Positions 25,901 to 40,900 of a DNA stretch of 64,000 nucleotides are shown here, in pieces. The DNA comes from Phoronis australis (lineage: Eukaryota; Phoronida; Phoronidae): NCBI GenBank assembly GCA_002633005.1, contig NMRA01000199.1:460889-524888 (forward strand), in the 5' to 3' direction. The notes under the pieces were generated by a model. The model did no database searches. It saw only the letters and a program-made list of their open reading frames with translations, and was not told the origin of the DNA. Both the position numbers and the translations under genes were made by a program. How positions within the stretch are numbered: the first letter of the stretch is position 1; each line of letters begins with the position of its first letter.

Positions 25901-28900
25901 CTATCTACCAGACAAACTTACAAAAATGTTAGCTGAAAAGTGCAAAGCACATTTACGCGTTCACTTGGTGCACCGCAAACAGCAATAATATGCACTTGAA
26001 TGAAAATCTTTCACAGTAGATACCTTCATTGCCATAAGCTCCTGCATTAGGACTGCATTCTCCAGATCTAGTCTTTGTGACTCGAGGCTGGGTCCAGTGA
26101 CATCTTGAGGCATCGGGTCTATGTGCACGCTCTCCAGCTCTAGGACAGTCATCTTGACTGCGGCTCGGTCGTTCTTCAGCTGCTGTATGTAGTCTCTCAG
26201 TCGGCGCTCATCGACTTTAGTGAACTCAGTGTCACTGGCTGTCGAACTGGTAGTGCTGTTAAGATAAAAGTGAAACAAAATGTGTACGGCAATTCTTCAT
26301 TTATTTAGTGCAAAATATGTCCAACAAGTGAAATTCCGTTTTGTTGAATTTCTCCACAAAAGTAAAGATTAAAAAGATTTCAGTCTATTACAAGCCCGCT
26401 CTGCAGTGTGTAGACGTCATAAAACAACATTTGCTCAAGATCCCATTATTAACAAAGAGGTAAGCAACCATTGAAAAATGGAAGAAAAACAACTATTTGT
26501 GACATTTATGTTTGTGCAGAATGAGTGCAGAATTATGGTACGTGAGATTTTTAAGTACACAGCAAAATACTGAATTGAACAAGTTCTCTGAAGTTATGAA
26601 ACACACCTTTTCCATTTACTTTTTCGGAAATTAAAACCACAGCTGCAGTAAATGAACCCATGTTATGCAGTGACTTGATTTCATTTCAAATGTACGTTTT
26701 TATAAAGTACTAATTTGATTCTCTCATCAACTAACATTTGTGTACACACTTTAACATAATTTCTAGACTGAAAAACATAAAAGCAACGAAGTACTGGCAA
26801 CTCAGAATACAATGGCCCAGGAGGATCTAAAGAAAACTAAGCCATGGCTATGTTGAAACAGAACACAGTTTGGACTTGGAGGGAGTAGCTAGTCCGCATA
26901 TCGGCATAGAAATTTGATGACAGTTGTAAATCAACGGTGCCATCAACACAAAATAAGCCTAACACTCGCACACAAGATTAGGCAAAGTAATTATTTGTGA
27001 ACCACGCTCTAAGTTATACAGCTGTCCCAGTTGGTCTGTATAAATAAACACAGCTTACAAAAGGCTGAGAAGTCAACTGTTTTATTAACCCCTATGGGTT
27101 TTGAATAACCAAGCCCGGAATTATCTGGTCACCTTGTAGTGCGTCCAGTACTTCCTGTGTTGGATGATGACAGGTCTTCCCAGGGCGTAGCAGTGCATCC
27201 TGGGATGTGTTGCATGCCACAGCTGCGGTCTAGCTTGTGCAGCAGTTGGCGGGCCAGGCTCTCTGATGTCTTGCGGTGGTCATGTGCCCTCTGTAGGATA
27301 GTCGTAATCTCCTGCTGTTCATCTGAAGAGTAACTGTCACCAGCTAGAAGTATGACAAGGGATATCACTAGTTTATCACAAAACAGCTTCAACTTGAAAA
27401 TTCAACAGTCAATCAGCATGCTTCACTGTGACTATGACTTTCGAGTCACGTGTTAGACAAAGCTAGGTAGTCTCCATCGCTGGTCAGTGAGGTCTTTGAA
27501 AAAAATGCGGTATCCTTTGTGACTCGGCAGGTCACATCAATTTATAACAATTTTTAAGGTAAGAAAAATGGAAATTTCATCACCTGAAGCTCTAACCAAT
27601 AGAATTCCAATAAAACCTTGCAAATGGCCATGTGAGGCACCTGGTAACAGGAAGCACCAACTTTCTATATCTAACTCAAAATACGTCTAGTTGGTTTCGA
27701 AGTTGCAGGTGATGAAGTTACAAAAATAAACAAGTTTAAAGAACCTCATTTCATATCAATCTGTGATAGAAAATGTATTAACCACTGATCATTTGAGATT
27801 AGCTAAGTTCCAGGCTTTTAACTGAAAGGTGGCTTTCTTAAAATTTTTGATATTAAGTGAAAAACCTAATACATGCAGTAGACACGTGACATCATAACAT
27901 ATCCACTGCATTGGTAGAGGAGACCACTCACCCAAACTGCCTAGTCCGGCCGCTCGGCAATTAGCCAGTAGTACACCTTGGTCACTTTCTACCAGGGCCA
28001 GTAAAACCTCCAAAGCTTCAAGTGCCTGGTCCGAGTAGTTGATAGCCAACTGTAGAGCGGTGTTATTCGATTCATACTTGCCCATCAGAACACTAAGTCT
28101 ATCCGCATATGCCTTGCTCTCTTCAAGAGTCAAGTTCAGAACATCGTTCTGCGACTTAAGGTGATCTATCCGACTGGTCAAACGTTCAGTTTCCACTTCA
28201 AATTCTCTTATTTTTCCCTCTGACATCTCATTGCCACACTTGTACACAGTCTGAACTATTTCCTGCATGTTCGAGCACTCTTGTAAACTCTGAGCTAAAT
28301 GTTCCGCAACTTTCGTATTGGGAAGCTAAGAAAAAAAGAAAGAGTCGTGTTTAAATTACATCTTGACTAATGTTTGAGAGTAGAATGTGGAAATAAAATA
28401 AAATACGATAATTTCAAATATAACACGGTGGGGCAGTGCCTACCCTTCACTTTCAATGGGCCCAAATTCCAAAATTTCACGGGTCTATTGCAATTTGTTG
28501 AGGTCTGGAAAACAGTCCAGAAATGATGACACTAACCAGTTACTATCATTTTCTCAATCAGGGGAAAACCTGTCCTCTTACATAGAGTAGTTGTCAACTT
28601 TTCCAGAACTGGCTGCTTGCCATGCTACTAATATTAAAATTTTACGAAATGGCAGTTTGTTTGTTCATAAGAAAAGAATGCTGCAAGAACGTTCACGCGA
28701 CATGTGAGAGAGGGAGACTGGCTACCCTGAACAAGCAAAATTGAGCTCAGTGCTTTATTTTAACAACTACTACCAGAGCCTACAGATCACCTCTCTTACC
28801 CCCATGGAGCTTATTTCAGCACCAAACACCTGTCTCTCTGCACTTGTACTTGTCTTTAACTTTTTCAGTTCTGCTATCTTGGCCACAGGCCCTGGGGCGT

Positions 28901-31900
28901 GGGGTAGCTCATAGCTCCCACTGTGACTACTGACGACACTTGCTGCACTCCTGGATAGAACCAAAGGCAGAAAGCTATTGCAAATCAGAAGTGCTGGATA
29001 CTATGCAACAGTATTGACTGAAATGAAATGGATTCCTCAACGCACAAAAAATGTTGCGCACATTACAACTTTTACTATTTCATTTATTTCCTCTGCCTAC
29101 TCGAACACTGGAAATGGTGAATTGAAAAAAATTAAAAGTTGTGCAGGTAGTCTGATACACGTAGCATTAGACGTACACAAGCCACTCAGCCGGGAATATT
29201 GCACCATACACCTGAAACCACATCTAAATGTCTGTACACACGATGCTTATAAATTATCGTTTCCCAAATGATGGATAAAACAACACAAGTTGTACCTTTC
29301 GCCTGTACTGGGGTTTATGTACTGCTTGGTAGGGGTGGACGTCCGACTGTGCTGGGGGGATGAAGGGCCAGATAATTCCAGGCTATGCGCCCGCTGCAAG
29401 TCGCGGACCTGGAATGTGATAAGAAGGACACGTGAAGAATAAAAGAATGTGCAGAGTATTAGGTGAATTGCAGAATGTAACAATCAAACAAAATGACCCA
29501 GAATGCCCTGTCACGATGGCAGAGAGCAGGCAGAATTCCCTGTCACAACGACTGAGGGCGAACTAAATTCACCACCAGAGTAACTGCAATGACCCACCAT
29601 GATTTGACATTGCCACCGTGACAGGGAAACAGAACATTGTCTGATTGTTACAAGTTTTGCTTAGAAAAGGTGTGCCCATACTTAAAGTTATTACTCTTAA
29701 AGTTATTACTCTTAAGTTATTACTGTGCATTATTGTACAATTGACACAGCGATCAAAACATCAGGTCAATAAACAGCCGTATTGCCTGCTGATAAAAATT
29801 CCAGATGACCAATACCTGCAGAAACTAGATGAGATCACTAAAAATGATTTGATGCAATTACGCTGCATCAAAGGTTGACTGCAGCAGATAGCATCATCCC
29901 TCATCTGCTGCAGCAATAACCCTCAACTGCTGCAGCAGACGACTTCATTCCTCATTTGCTGCAGCAGACGACTTCATCCTTTATCTGCTGCAGCAGACGA
30001 CTTCATCCTTTATCTGCTGCAGCAGACAACTTCATCCTTTATCTGCTGCAGCAGACGACTTCATCCTTTATCTGCTGCAGCAGACGACTTCATCTATTAC
30101 AGAGCCTCACCTTGCGCTTCATCTTGTCCCTCTCCTCACGCATGCTCCCTAGCTGGGCCCTCATTTTGTTCAACTCTGTTTCCTGCCTGCCTAGACGATC
30201 CTCATACGACAGTCTTTCCTCACGCAGCAGACGGATCTCTTCCTCCAGCTGTGACACATCCACGAGAGGAGCTGCAGGCGGCAAGTGAAGCTCTTCTAAC
30301 TCCTGGCTTACCTTCATTTACAAAAATATGACGACATTTCATAACCAAAAGAGAACTCGAGGGAGAGAGAGCAAATTTTGCTCAGCAATTACATTACAGG
30401 TGAATCAGTTAATAATTTCGTTTCAAGATCTAAATATCTAAACCACATAGTCAATCTGAAGAAGATCACATACATCTTGTAGGTACAAATGAAGTTCACA
30501 AGCAGTCAAGTTGATCATTTTCGCTACTGCGGTGGGGATAATGCCCAAATTTAACCTAAACATCCACTCCTGACTTTTCAATGCTTACACTTTTGAAGTA
30601 TCATGTTTGGCCAGTACTCGGTTTTACACCAACCCAAGTTTCACATGATCTAGGCATTTACAAAATCGGATACGTACTTAAATAATACAGTGAAATATTA
30701 TCTAGGTAACTATGACAATTCAATGGTTGGCTGAGCTCTTAGCAGCTGTTTCATTTGACGTTAAATGATTCATTTTGTCACCAATAACAGCCAGGGTGCC
30801 TTCGGTTAAAATTGAGACGCTGCAAGACCTTGCAAAAATCAAACGAGCTAAAAGCAAGTGTTTCGCGATTAAACTCGGGACCTTATTAATGTATACTACC
30901 AAAATGGCTGACACTGAAGTGACAGGTCAGTGAGACTGGAATGTTGAATTATACATAAACTTAACCGCTTTCCATTAGCACAGATTTCTTGCCACTAGTG
31001 TTTCACATTTGCTGAATGTGCCTCTGCTTTGTAACTATCCTACATTCGTGACAACAGACATATTAGGAGACAGCCTGCACTGACCTCTATTGCCTGTTGC
31101 TCAAACCCACACACATCTCCAGCCTGCCCTGTCTCAGTACCCAATGTATCGATAGCGATTTTCTTCCGCTGATCAATTGCACTTTCCAGTTCCGAGACAA
31201 CCCTTGACAGTTCGGCATTTAGGTCGGAACCAAGCACCATATCAGCTGAAACATAGCAAGCAATGACATACATGTAGTTTTCCAAAGCATAGTTAAGGAC
31301 ACCAAAAATGTACATATGTGATCACATAAAAACAAATAATTAAAGTGACTACAAACCTGTCTTCTGACTCTAAAATTGGTCCTCAATCAAATTAGAAGTA
31401 ATTTCAAGGTTTGCAGAGAACTGATAGTTCGTTACTGCTCGAGACGAGGCTCTACACGTTGGCTTGACATTTTATGTGCCAGCGTTACTTTTGGTGAGTA
31501 CAGAGCAAAGAGGAGACCATTTTTTAATGGTAAATGGTCTAAATTATCAGGCTTCAGTTTGTGAATTTTAAGAGCTGGGCAACACTTATTCAGCTGCACT
31601 CACCCACACTGGCCGGTTGAGATTCATTAGCATTGTTTTCATTGACTGAACAATCATCCTTTATGCTCTTGCCTGTGTCTGAGTCTGCAAGATCTTCATC
31701 CTCCTCTCTAGAAGAAGGAAACAACACAATTACTCATATAAGAGACATTACAAACTAAAATGGACAAAATTCATCATACATGAGACATCAAAAAATATTA
31801 TGAGATACTGCATGTGCACAGAAATAGTTTGACAACTATTTGGAAGCGAGTACGTGTTTCAATTACAAGTGTTAGTATTTTTATCATAAAAAATTATTAA

Positions 31901-34900
31901 CAATTCAAGTTACCAAGTTAGGATAATTGTTGGATGGGATAGACTTCTTGAAGTTATTAGCTTTGACCAGAGCTATAAAACATTGCATTTTAATGATTTC
32001 ATAACAAATATCAAATTCTTGCCATTATCTGCCAGACATTCGCTGAAATCAAAATTGGTGTCTTAACCATTTAACTACGCCTAATATATTCTGTTTGTGA
32101 GATTTAGCTCTGTGACAGAGAGTTCGGCAGCTACTGCAGAGCTGGTGGGTTTGGCTCTGCACTAAGGCTAATTTTTGTAAAATAACTTTTCTCGATGCAA
32201 ATGTCCTTTTAAGAAAGTCCAGTTCACTACGAACTTGCTTTGAACAGTGTGTGCAGTAAGCCCGTCCTGAAATAGCACAGCGCCATTCTCATTCTCAGGC
32301 ATTTACCCACAATGCAACACACGTGTCAAACATTGGTCCTGCTTCTTCACATGTAAAATGTACTAGTCATTATCTGATATCCTAATCATTATGTATTCGT
32401 CATTGTTATGCAGTAACACTTGTATAAGTACACATAGTGTGGCAATACTGACACAAAGAAATTATTTGGCAAAAATGTAAATATCAGTGCTAAATATGCA
32501 ATGTATTGTACTTTCCTCCTTAATCTACTTAGGACTGCCTGACAATATGGAAAGTAGTTTAGTAATGATTTTTATTACCTCCACAACAAGGAGAGCTCAA
32601 TCCAGAACGGGCCTATTATTCACCAACAACAATATATGCACAGTGAACAGGATTTATCTACCTGATGATGTTAATCTGATGACGGTCTACTTTTCGCCTC
32701 AGCTCTGCTATTACACTGTGCAGTTCTGTGATTCGTTCTTCATATCGCAACGACTGTTCTTCTATCCTGTCTTCGAATTCCCGCTGGAGATGTAGTCTGT
32801 CCGACTGAAATTAACAAACCATTTGAAACGAAAAAGAATCTCAGCCTGTTGCACTTGTAAATTACAAACAATCGGGCAACTAGAAAAAAAAACAAAATGT
32901 GCACAAGTTAGGAACAAGAATCCTCCCCAAATCTACCTTTATCAACGTTTTTCAGAATGTATTCCTAAGATGAAAATTCAATCCATAAAGCCATACAAAG
33001 CACCATTTAAAAAGTTGTTCTTGTTTTTCAATGTTGGAAATTAGCACTTTTTGCAAAATTCTGCTACGGATCAGCAACTCTGACGTGACTCAAGTATCGG
33101 TATCATAACTCATATCAGAGTCAAACTCAATATAATTTTTGCCTTTTCAGGATTAAATGCTTTCATTTTCTCTTGAACTGAACCAAGAAGTAAGTTTGGG
33201 TGAATGAACTCTGCTGTTGATCAGTACCATCTGGTATCAAGAAATCGAAAATGCAAAATCTCTAACAAGAATTACAGAATGATGGTTTCCTTTCTGTGAA
33301 TCAAAAGGAAGGAAATGTTTGTAAGAACAGAACTGGAATTTGAGAGAAAAGAAACAAAAGTCGCCAGAAAAGGAAAGTACAGCGAACATCCATGAGGATT
33401 GTATGCGAGGAAAATCGTCTACCATGTTAAGTCATGCGTTAAATACAAAAAGTGACTTGGCATAATGGGAAATTCTTGAATATTATTGTAATTCTCGTCA
33501 TGTATTTATCAAGCGCACTCCTAGGATGTTTTACCTGCATTTTGCTCAACTGTCGTTCCAGATGATCCCGTTCAGACTTGACATGTTGCAGCCGATTACT
33601 AAGACCCATGATCTCACCTTTCAACGACGACATTGTGGATAGGTGGAGCTGAAATACCAGTCACAACGACATTATGGTGGCATCCACTTTGAAAACAAAT
33701 AACAGATGGGTAATGAAATTATCACACCACTTGTCGATTAATGAGGAAGTATATTGATACAGAACATAGTAACAACAAGCTGAATTGCAGAGCAAATTCA
33801 AGCACTCACTTACTTGATGAATAAGTCATACGTGACAAGGGCTAAAAGTGCTAAACCGTATCATAAACCGTTCAGCACTTCACATTATTTTAAGCTAAAG
33901 CACATGGACAGTAGTTATGTTATCGCGAGCCACAGAGGTTTCGTACTTCTAAAAAATTACACTTCAGTGAAGTTTGGTTGTGTGAATAGGCTCCTCCAAT
34001 GATACATCTTACTACGGGTAAAACCAACATGTTCAGTATACTTGAAGACTAGGAGCAGTGAAAACATTACTAAACACTAATTATTGAATATTTCAACACT
34101 AACATGATTTATGTCTTTCAACTCCACAAAAATTGAGAAGTGTGTGACACTTTACACCATGACTGGAAACGGGTTGATCACTTTAAAAGTTAACTTCAAA
34201 AGTGTCCATAACATTGACTGCAGCCAGATTCCCAAAGAAGCAAACTCCAGCACAGGTGAAAACAAGCAACTATCGAGAACAGAGAGTAATCACAAATCAG
34301 TCTACTAGATGAATATGCACGTGTCCCGGGCATTTACATTTTCTGCATCAAGTGTAAGCTTCACCAAGCGTAAGAAAATTGTTCAAGAAGCACGCAATGT
34401 CAGGACTCTAATTCACTTACCAACAAAACACTCTCGTGCTGTGCTTTCACAACAGGTTTAGTGCATCCCGTCAGATTGTTATGCATGAAAATAACACTCG
34501 TGGTGTAACCGAATACGACATAGCCCAAGGGCACAAGCTCTGGGTTCACTCCATTTAACAACAAAAACAGTGTCGCCAAAGAATTGATCAGAAAATAAAT
34601 ACAAATTCAGGACCATTGTGTTGAATCCTGCCAATAAAACATCCATAACTGTACTAGGCCTAAAAAAAGTGTCGCATTTCAGTGATTAGCCAATGAGATC
34701 ACACCAAACACAAGTAAGATAGGCCGAACAATGTAGATTCTTGTAACAAATAAATGCTAACAAGTCAAGTTTTAATTTGCCGTATGGATGTAACTGGTTA
34801 GGTATAGTACTCAGTCACGGGATGGCTTTTTCCACTAAGAAAACTAAAACAATGATATTTATTCAACAAATATCATAAGGACAATGTCACTACATAAGTC

Positions 34901-37900
34901 CAATGCATGGCTCTGTTTTTCTAAACACTTACACAAATATTATGCCCAGATAATAAAGCACTAAGTTACCTTAAAAATTATCACACAACGTTAATAAGTA
35001 TGTTATGTAGCGTCCCACACAAAGATAATTAAATCACCTCAAGAAATATTTATGCAGCGTGTATAAGATTCATTTCAATTTTCCATATGGACTTTATTTT
35101 CCTGTCCTCGGCATATTTTGATCATGTTACGGAAGTTGTTTTCAAGATTCACATGCTAGTAGCTACATGTCAAAGGTTACTCTAGGGTCACATTAGGGTC
35201 ACATTACACAGTTATTTCACTGATGTAAGAAGACACATGTGACGCAATGCATTTAATCTGATAGTAGAAATTCTGACTTCTTGTTCCACAAAGGTCTTCA
35301 AAGTAATCCAGTGCGTATGCAAAGCTAGATTTCGAAACCTTGAATGACGTCTGTATGTACTAAACCCCTAATTAGCAAACAACTGTTGAGGCCAGGGAGT
35401 AATCAGACAGGCCAGACACAGCCAAAACAGTCAGTATGGACAAGATCAGGTTTCATAACAAAAAAATATTTAATTAATCATTATCACCAATTTTGCTGTT
35501 AATTGGCTGTTAGGCTGAACCTGTTTTCAACTAGCACAGTCAGGCATATGCATACAGACACTTGACAAGCAAAACTTTGATAAAAGTACCGGTATTAGGA
35601 TGAGGTTTTCAAGCATGGCTCGACATAACGAGCTGATGGTCACATTTGTGACCTGAAATTTGGAAATGCAAACTGAGATTTTTGCCAGTTCGTATCAAGT
35701 TGCAAAATGCGACCTGGAATTTCCAACGTACGCGAGCTGAGTTTTTACACTTCTCGACAGATACCTGGCAAATATAAAGCAGCTTGTATGAATCCGACAG
35801 TTATTTGGTAGTAGCTAAATCAAGTTCAAAGGAACACTAACCGAGAACAGCCCTCCCGATGACTTCTAAGCATGTCACGTGAACATGAGAAATGGAGACG
35901 TGTTACTTTGGCAAACATTTTCTGCTGCAGGATGTTTTCCAAACATCGTTCAAGTTGCAAAGTTTGGGCTGTGAACAAAAATTGAGGGATTTGCACATGG
36001 AGTTAATTTGAATCGTTAATGATTTTGATGACAGTCATATCGCAGGTCAGACCTAACAAAATCGTGGATACGAGTATTTTTGCCATTTTCACATTGCAAG
36101 CTTAGCTACTCGAATGCATGTGTCAGTTAGAGAGCACGGATTCAACTTTCACGTTGGCAACTAGCCTAATTACACTCTAGAACCTTTCAATGGCGGTCGT
36201 GAAGAACAGTAACGCCGTATTTGAATTTAAGAACTCAATTTTGCACAGGTAAAAGCATAATATCAATATTTTCTCAATGATCTAAAAGGCCAAATTTGGC
36301 ACGTAACAACGGTGGAAAATTTTGCGACCTGGCATTTATGAACACGAGCTGGATTTTGAAAATGCGACGTGGGATTTTGGCTAAGTCGCAGAATGCGACC
36401 TGGCGATTTTCATAGTATTGAGCCCTGTCAAGGCTACAATACAAATAGGAACTGTTGAATGCCGCATAGGAACAGTTCCCTCCATGGAAATCAGAAAGTA
36501 GGCTGCTTTCCTTTTACAAACTAGGTAGAGTTCATTAACACTAGGACATCGCTAAAAAGCAAGACTTCACAGGATTACGTGAGATATCTGTGTATTTTAA
36601 ATGAAAACACGAGTGTATTTTAAGTGAAAACCCGTCATTTTGACTACATGTTAGTGAGGTCCCAGCATAGGTCCTGAACTTTACCCCTTTTTCCTAGCTA
36701 TGACAGCAATAGGAACTCTCCTCTCTCACAGAAGCCAATTTCTTTGTATTAACATTTCAATTCAAAATACAATGATGCAAGTTTGCATGCATTATGATGA
36801 TGAATAACATATTAATTAGGATAATGACAAAATGAATTTGCATGCTAAGTAACAGAAAAAGTGATTGACAGATGTTGCATTGTGGGTAGCTACCTTAAAA
36901 TGAGAGTTGTGGTTTTATTTTTCAGGACAGGCCTATCGGTTAATACTATCAAAAGGAATTGCGAGATCGACATTTGGGATCGAAAACTAGTTGCTTGATT
37001 TTAGAAGTGCCAGCCAAGCTCACGAAGACACATTATTTACTTGCCAATGCCCTGAACAATCTGCTTGGGAATGAAAATCATTTTCTTATGGGTTATGAAA
37101 AGATATCCGACACACTTCGAAATTATTACAATTGCAGAATGAGTGAACATTATAGCTCTGTGTCATGGCATGAACAATTGAACGAACTAGCAGCTAGTGC
37201 ATTCAATTGAACGAACTAGCAGCTAGTGCATTCAATTGAATGAACTAGCAGCTAGTGCATTCAATTCTGATTGTATTTTTAGGCCTTGATGTCCACTGTC
37301 CCTCAACAAAGGATCACTCCAGGCAGCCACTTCAGGCAGCCAGCAGACTCCATAGATCTCCATCTACGCTGGCCCTTAGCCTCAGTAACCTGGTTTCTAA
37401 TTTGCATTTTAAGTAAGGTGTAGACAGGTATTGTCTCTTTAAATAAAGATAACATCAAACGATAGCAGATAAAACAAAAAAAATAACATGAAAGCGCTCT
37501 GAGGAGCAACACTTGGTGAAATTGACTGAGAAGAATACTCATGATGACAGTGGTGATGATGGTGGCGATGATGAACGTAATGATGAATGAAGATGTCAGA
37601 AATGAGTAAGAAATATAGCCTTTTTCAATAGAAGGCAAACCAACAAAAATGCAGCAAAAATCAGTCAACAAAAGAACAGCATCATCAGAAAATCTGCATA
37701 ATTCGAAAACAAGACGTCCTAGCAAAAAATAGATAACATTTTCTGAAAGCCCGTTCAAAACTATCTAACACAGTAGTTTCAAAAAAAATTCAATAAATAT
37801 CCTCTCATGTAGTACAACTAATGAAGAATCTCCCTGCAAGTTCGTTGCAGAGGAGCCAAAGTTGTCCCAGCAAATTCCAAAGTGATTTGCCAGAAAACAA

Positions 37901-40900
37901 GACGGGATGTAGAGAACACTTTAGGCAAGTAGAAATAGGTATGCTGAACTGATTGAAGCAAGAGAGATTTGGAAAAAATAGAGAACATCAGCATGGCTTA
38001 TAGACAGATCACTTAACACAAGCTTCCAGTCAGTAATATATTGTTATAGTTATTCTCCAAGGGCTTCATAAATAAGAACATGGTTTGCTATTAACTATAC
38101 ACAAAAGTGGATTAGACTCCCCTGGACACCCAGTCTCCCAGCTTATCCGTAATTTGACAGAGCCTGTGAGTAGACGCCCCTGAGTGCCCAGTCTCCCAGC
38201 TTATCCACAATTTGACAGAGGCTGTGATTCACAACTTCCTCAGTAGATAAACAAATAATAAACCTTATCACCCACTATAAACTACCCTGGGTCTGACACA
38301 CTGGCAATAGCCAACAGACCTCAGCTGGAGTGTTTCTTTTTGTTGAACCCAACACTCTGGTACCTAACAATGCTCATAAAACAGCTAGTTGCTTTGCTTG
38401 CAAGAAATACGTAACAATTTTATTTTATGCAAATATTCAAAACCATTTTGACGCAGGTCACGTGACCACAAAAAGATTCCCCATAGCAAATGGTGCAACA
38501 AATTTGGCTTTGCAAAAATGAGATGTGGGCAAAATGTGTGATGAAAATTGTATAAGAATCAGTAAATCTATTACTGGACTTACGGTACGTGGAGATGGCT
38601 ACGTTGCGTCCTCCTCTCGAGGATTTCATCACGCCACCGAGTTCTTATACTATGACCCAACTGGATGACTGAAAACATTCATCATATTGTGATGAAAATT
38701 GTTCTCACAACCCCTTGGTGTAAAAACACTACAATTGTGTAACCAGTTGAGGCTAAGAGTTAATTCCTTCAGTTAACGAGGAAATATTAATGAGGCAACT
38801 CGTTAGTAGAAATGTGGACTCACTTGCCAGAAATTTCCTTTCACTGAGTCAAGCTGCTGCGGATTAGCATGCTCTGTTTTATTCACTTCAAGCTAGTCAT
38901 GTGCACACTATGAGTTACTCTAGAACAACTCGCCCAACAGCATAATGTCTCCGTCAGCCGAGTGTCCACAATACGCGCCCTACATCTTGTAACAAAACGG
39001 TGTAAAAAGAATTAGACATCTGCATATAGGCCACTGAGCAAGTACACAGCAACAACATTAACTTTTTTTCTTTGAAAATCCAAACAGCAGGTAAAAGCAA
39101 GCGATTATAAAAGTGTTCCTTCAAATAATCCGAGTTCAGAGTTATTATAACAGATAGAGCGGCAATACACCAGTCTTCCATTACAAAAAGAACTTTCATA
39201 CCATTTATCATTATGGAATTGGTCTCAAATTGTTCTAAAGTCAAATTGGAGGTAATTTTGGGTTTCGAAACAACTTACAGATTGTAATTGCTTCAAAGCT
39301 TGCTTTACAAGTTGACTTGCTAGGCTCTGAGCATGGTCTGAAGGCATTACAAACTGTCAGCTCTTTGCAAACCTGCAAATCATCTCTTATCTCAGAAAGC
39401 AAAAAGTTTGCTTCTTAGAGTTCATTTTTTCAGAACTGTCCCATGTGACAAATTTCATGAAGATCCTCAATCAAACTTGATAGATATTGCGGCAAGCGCA
39501 AAGCTTGAGAGCAGATGCCAAAAACAGACACCAATGAAATCACTAAAATTGCCACAAGAGGGCGCACACGTTGAAACCAATAGGAAAATTGTTGGGTGAG
39601 AGGCATCCCTCAAGGTCATGAAGGACCTTATCAACTATTCAACATATTTAGCCAAATATCTACAAAACTGCAGATTTCAACTCATACAAAGTATAACTTT
39701 TCTGAAAGTAGCGAGCATGCAGACTTTGATTTTTGCTAATCTCCCATTAAATGGGTCACGTCATCACATGTTTTCGGCAAAATAACATAAGAAAGGCAAA
39801 TTCTTGGCAAAACTATGGTGTCAAAAACAAGACCAACTTTTGTTTGATATGCGGTACAAGCCAAAGGTATTCAGATAAAATGACCCAAAATTCTCAGTCA
39901 CAACGGCTTGGCGGAATCCAAATACATAGTCAGAGTAGTCTTCTCTCATGACTGAGAATGAAGGGGAGTAAACAGAACAGTTGGTGAGGTGTGTTAAGCA
40001 ATTCTGTAATTAGATTTCCGTCAGCCTAATAGCTATTACCAGCAATGTTTGTTAATAAAATTAGCCGTCATGACAGAAAACAGTATTTTGTCTGATAAAT
40101 ATAAAATTTGTTTTACACAGTAACTGTTTAAGACGAAAACTCAGAAACACCATAAGTTTTTTCTTAATTATCACTTTTTTGATTTTTTTCACAAAAATCA
40201 TTAAGTTCTTTTTTGATAACTTGAATACTTTCTGTTTCTTTTCTGTGGTGACGTCAGAGGGTAGGCACCGGGATAGTCTCTAGCCCTCCTCCTTCCAGTA
40301 TCGCACGCAATGTAAATTTGGAGATGCAACCAAGTTCGTGCTGGTTACACACTCTTCGATCTTTTACCCCGATACGAGTTTTTGCTGCATCTCCGTATTG
40401 CCATCCTCGCTCTATGAGGCGCTTTGTTGCCCATCTCTCCTGCTGTTGTACAATCTCGCAATACTTTAAAAACAGAGTTTTCGAAAATAGTGCATAAAGC
40501 ATATCACCAGAAAGTCTCTTGTGAATACCATCAGCCATTTCTAAGATACGTTCCGAAGTCAGTCAATTTTGGACATTTTTCTATGTAACCTTAGTACAAA
40601 CATCCCCGTCAAGTTTCGTAAAACTCTATAAAGGGGTTTAGTACATGTAAAAGCAAACTGCAACGACTGAAGTTGCAACTAGGTGACATCGTACATTGAA
40701 TTTATCCAAAAATCACCCTCATCCCTCATGACCTCCATACAAACACCGGCCAAATTTTACACAGATCCTTCAAGAGATTAACTCTACAAAAGGGGGGTGT
40801 TTTTGAAACAAGACCCTACGAAAGGGTGACTTTTTTACAGAAGCTCCCTTTCATTGAGTTTCCCCTTTTTTTCTCGAGTCCCACTCTCTCAATGGGTGGA

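Noticed and set aside
37303-37758. 151-codon minus-strand open frame with apparent membrane segments
   Set aside because: The Ile/Thr-rich core is encoded by an (ATG/ATC)-type simple repeat near 37540-37590, not by a gene.
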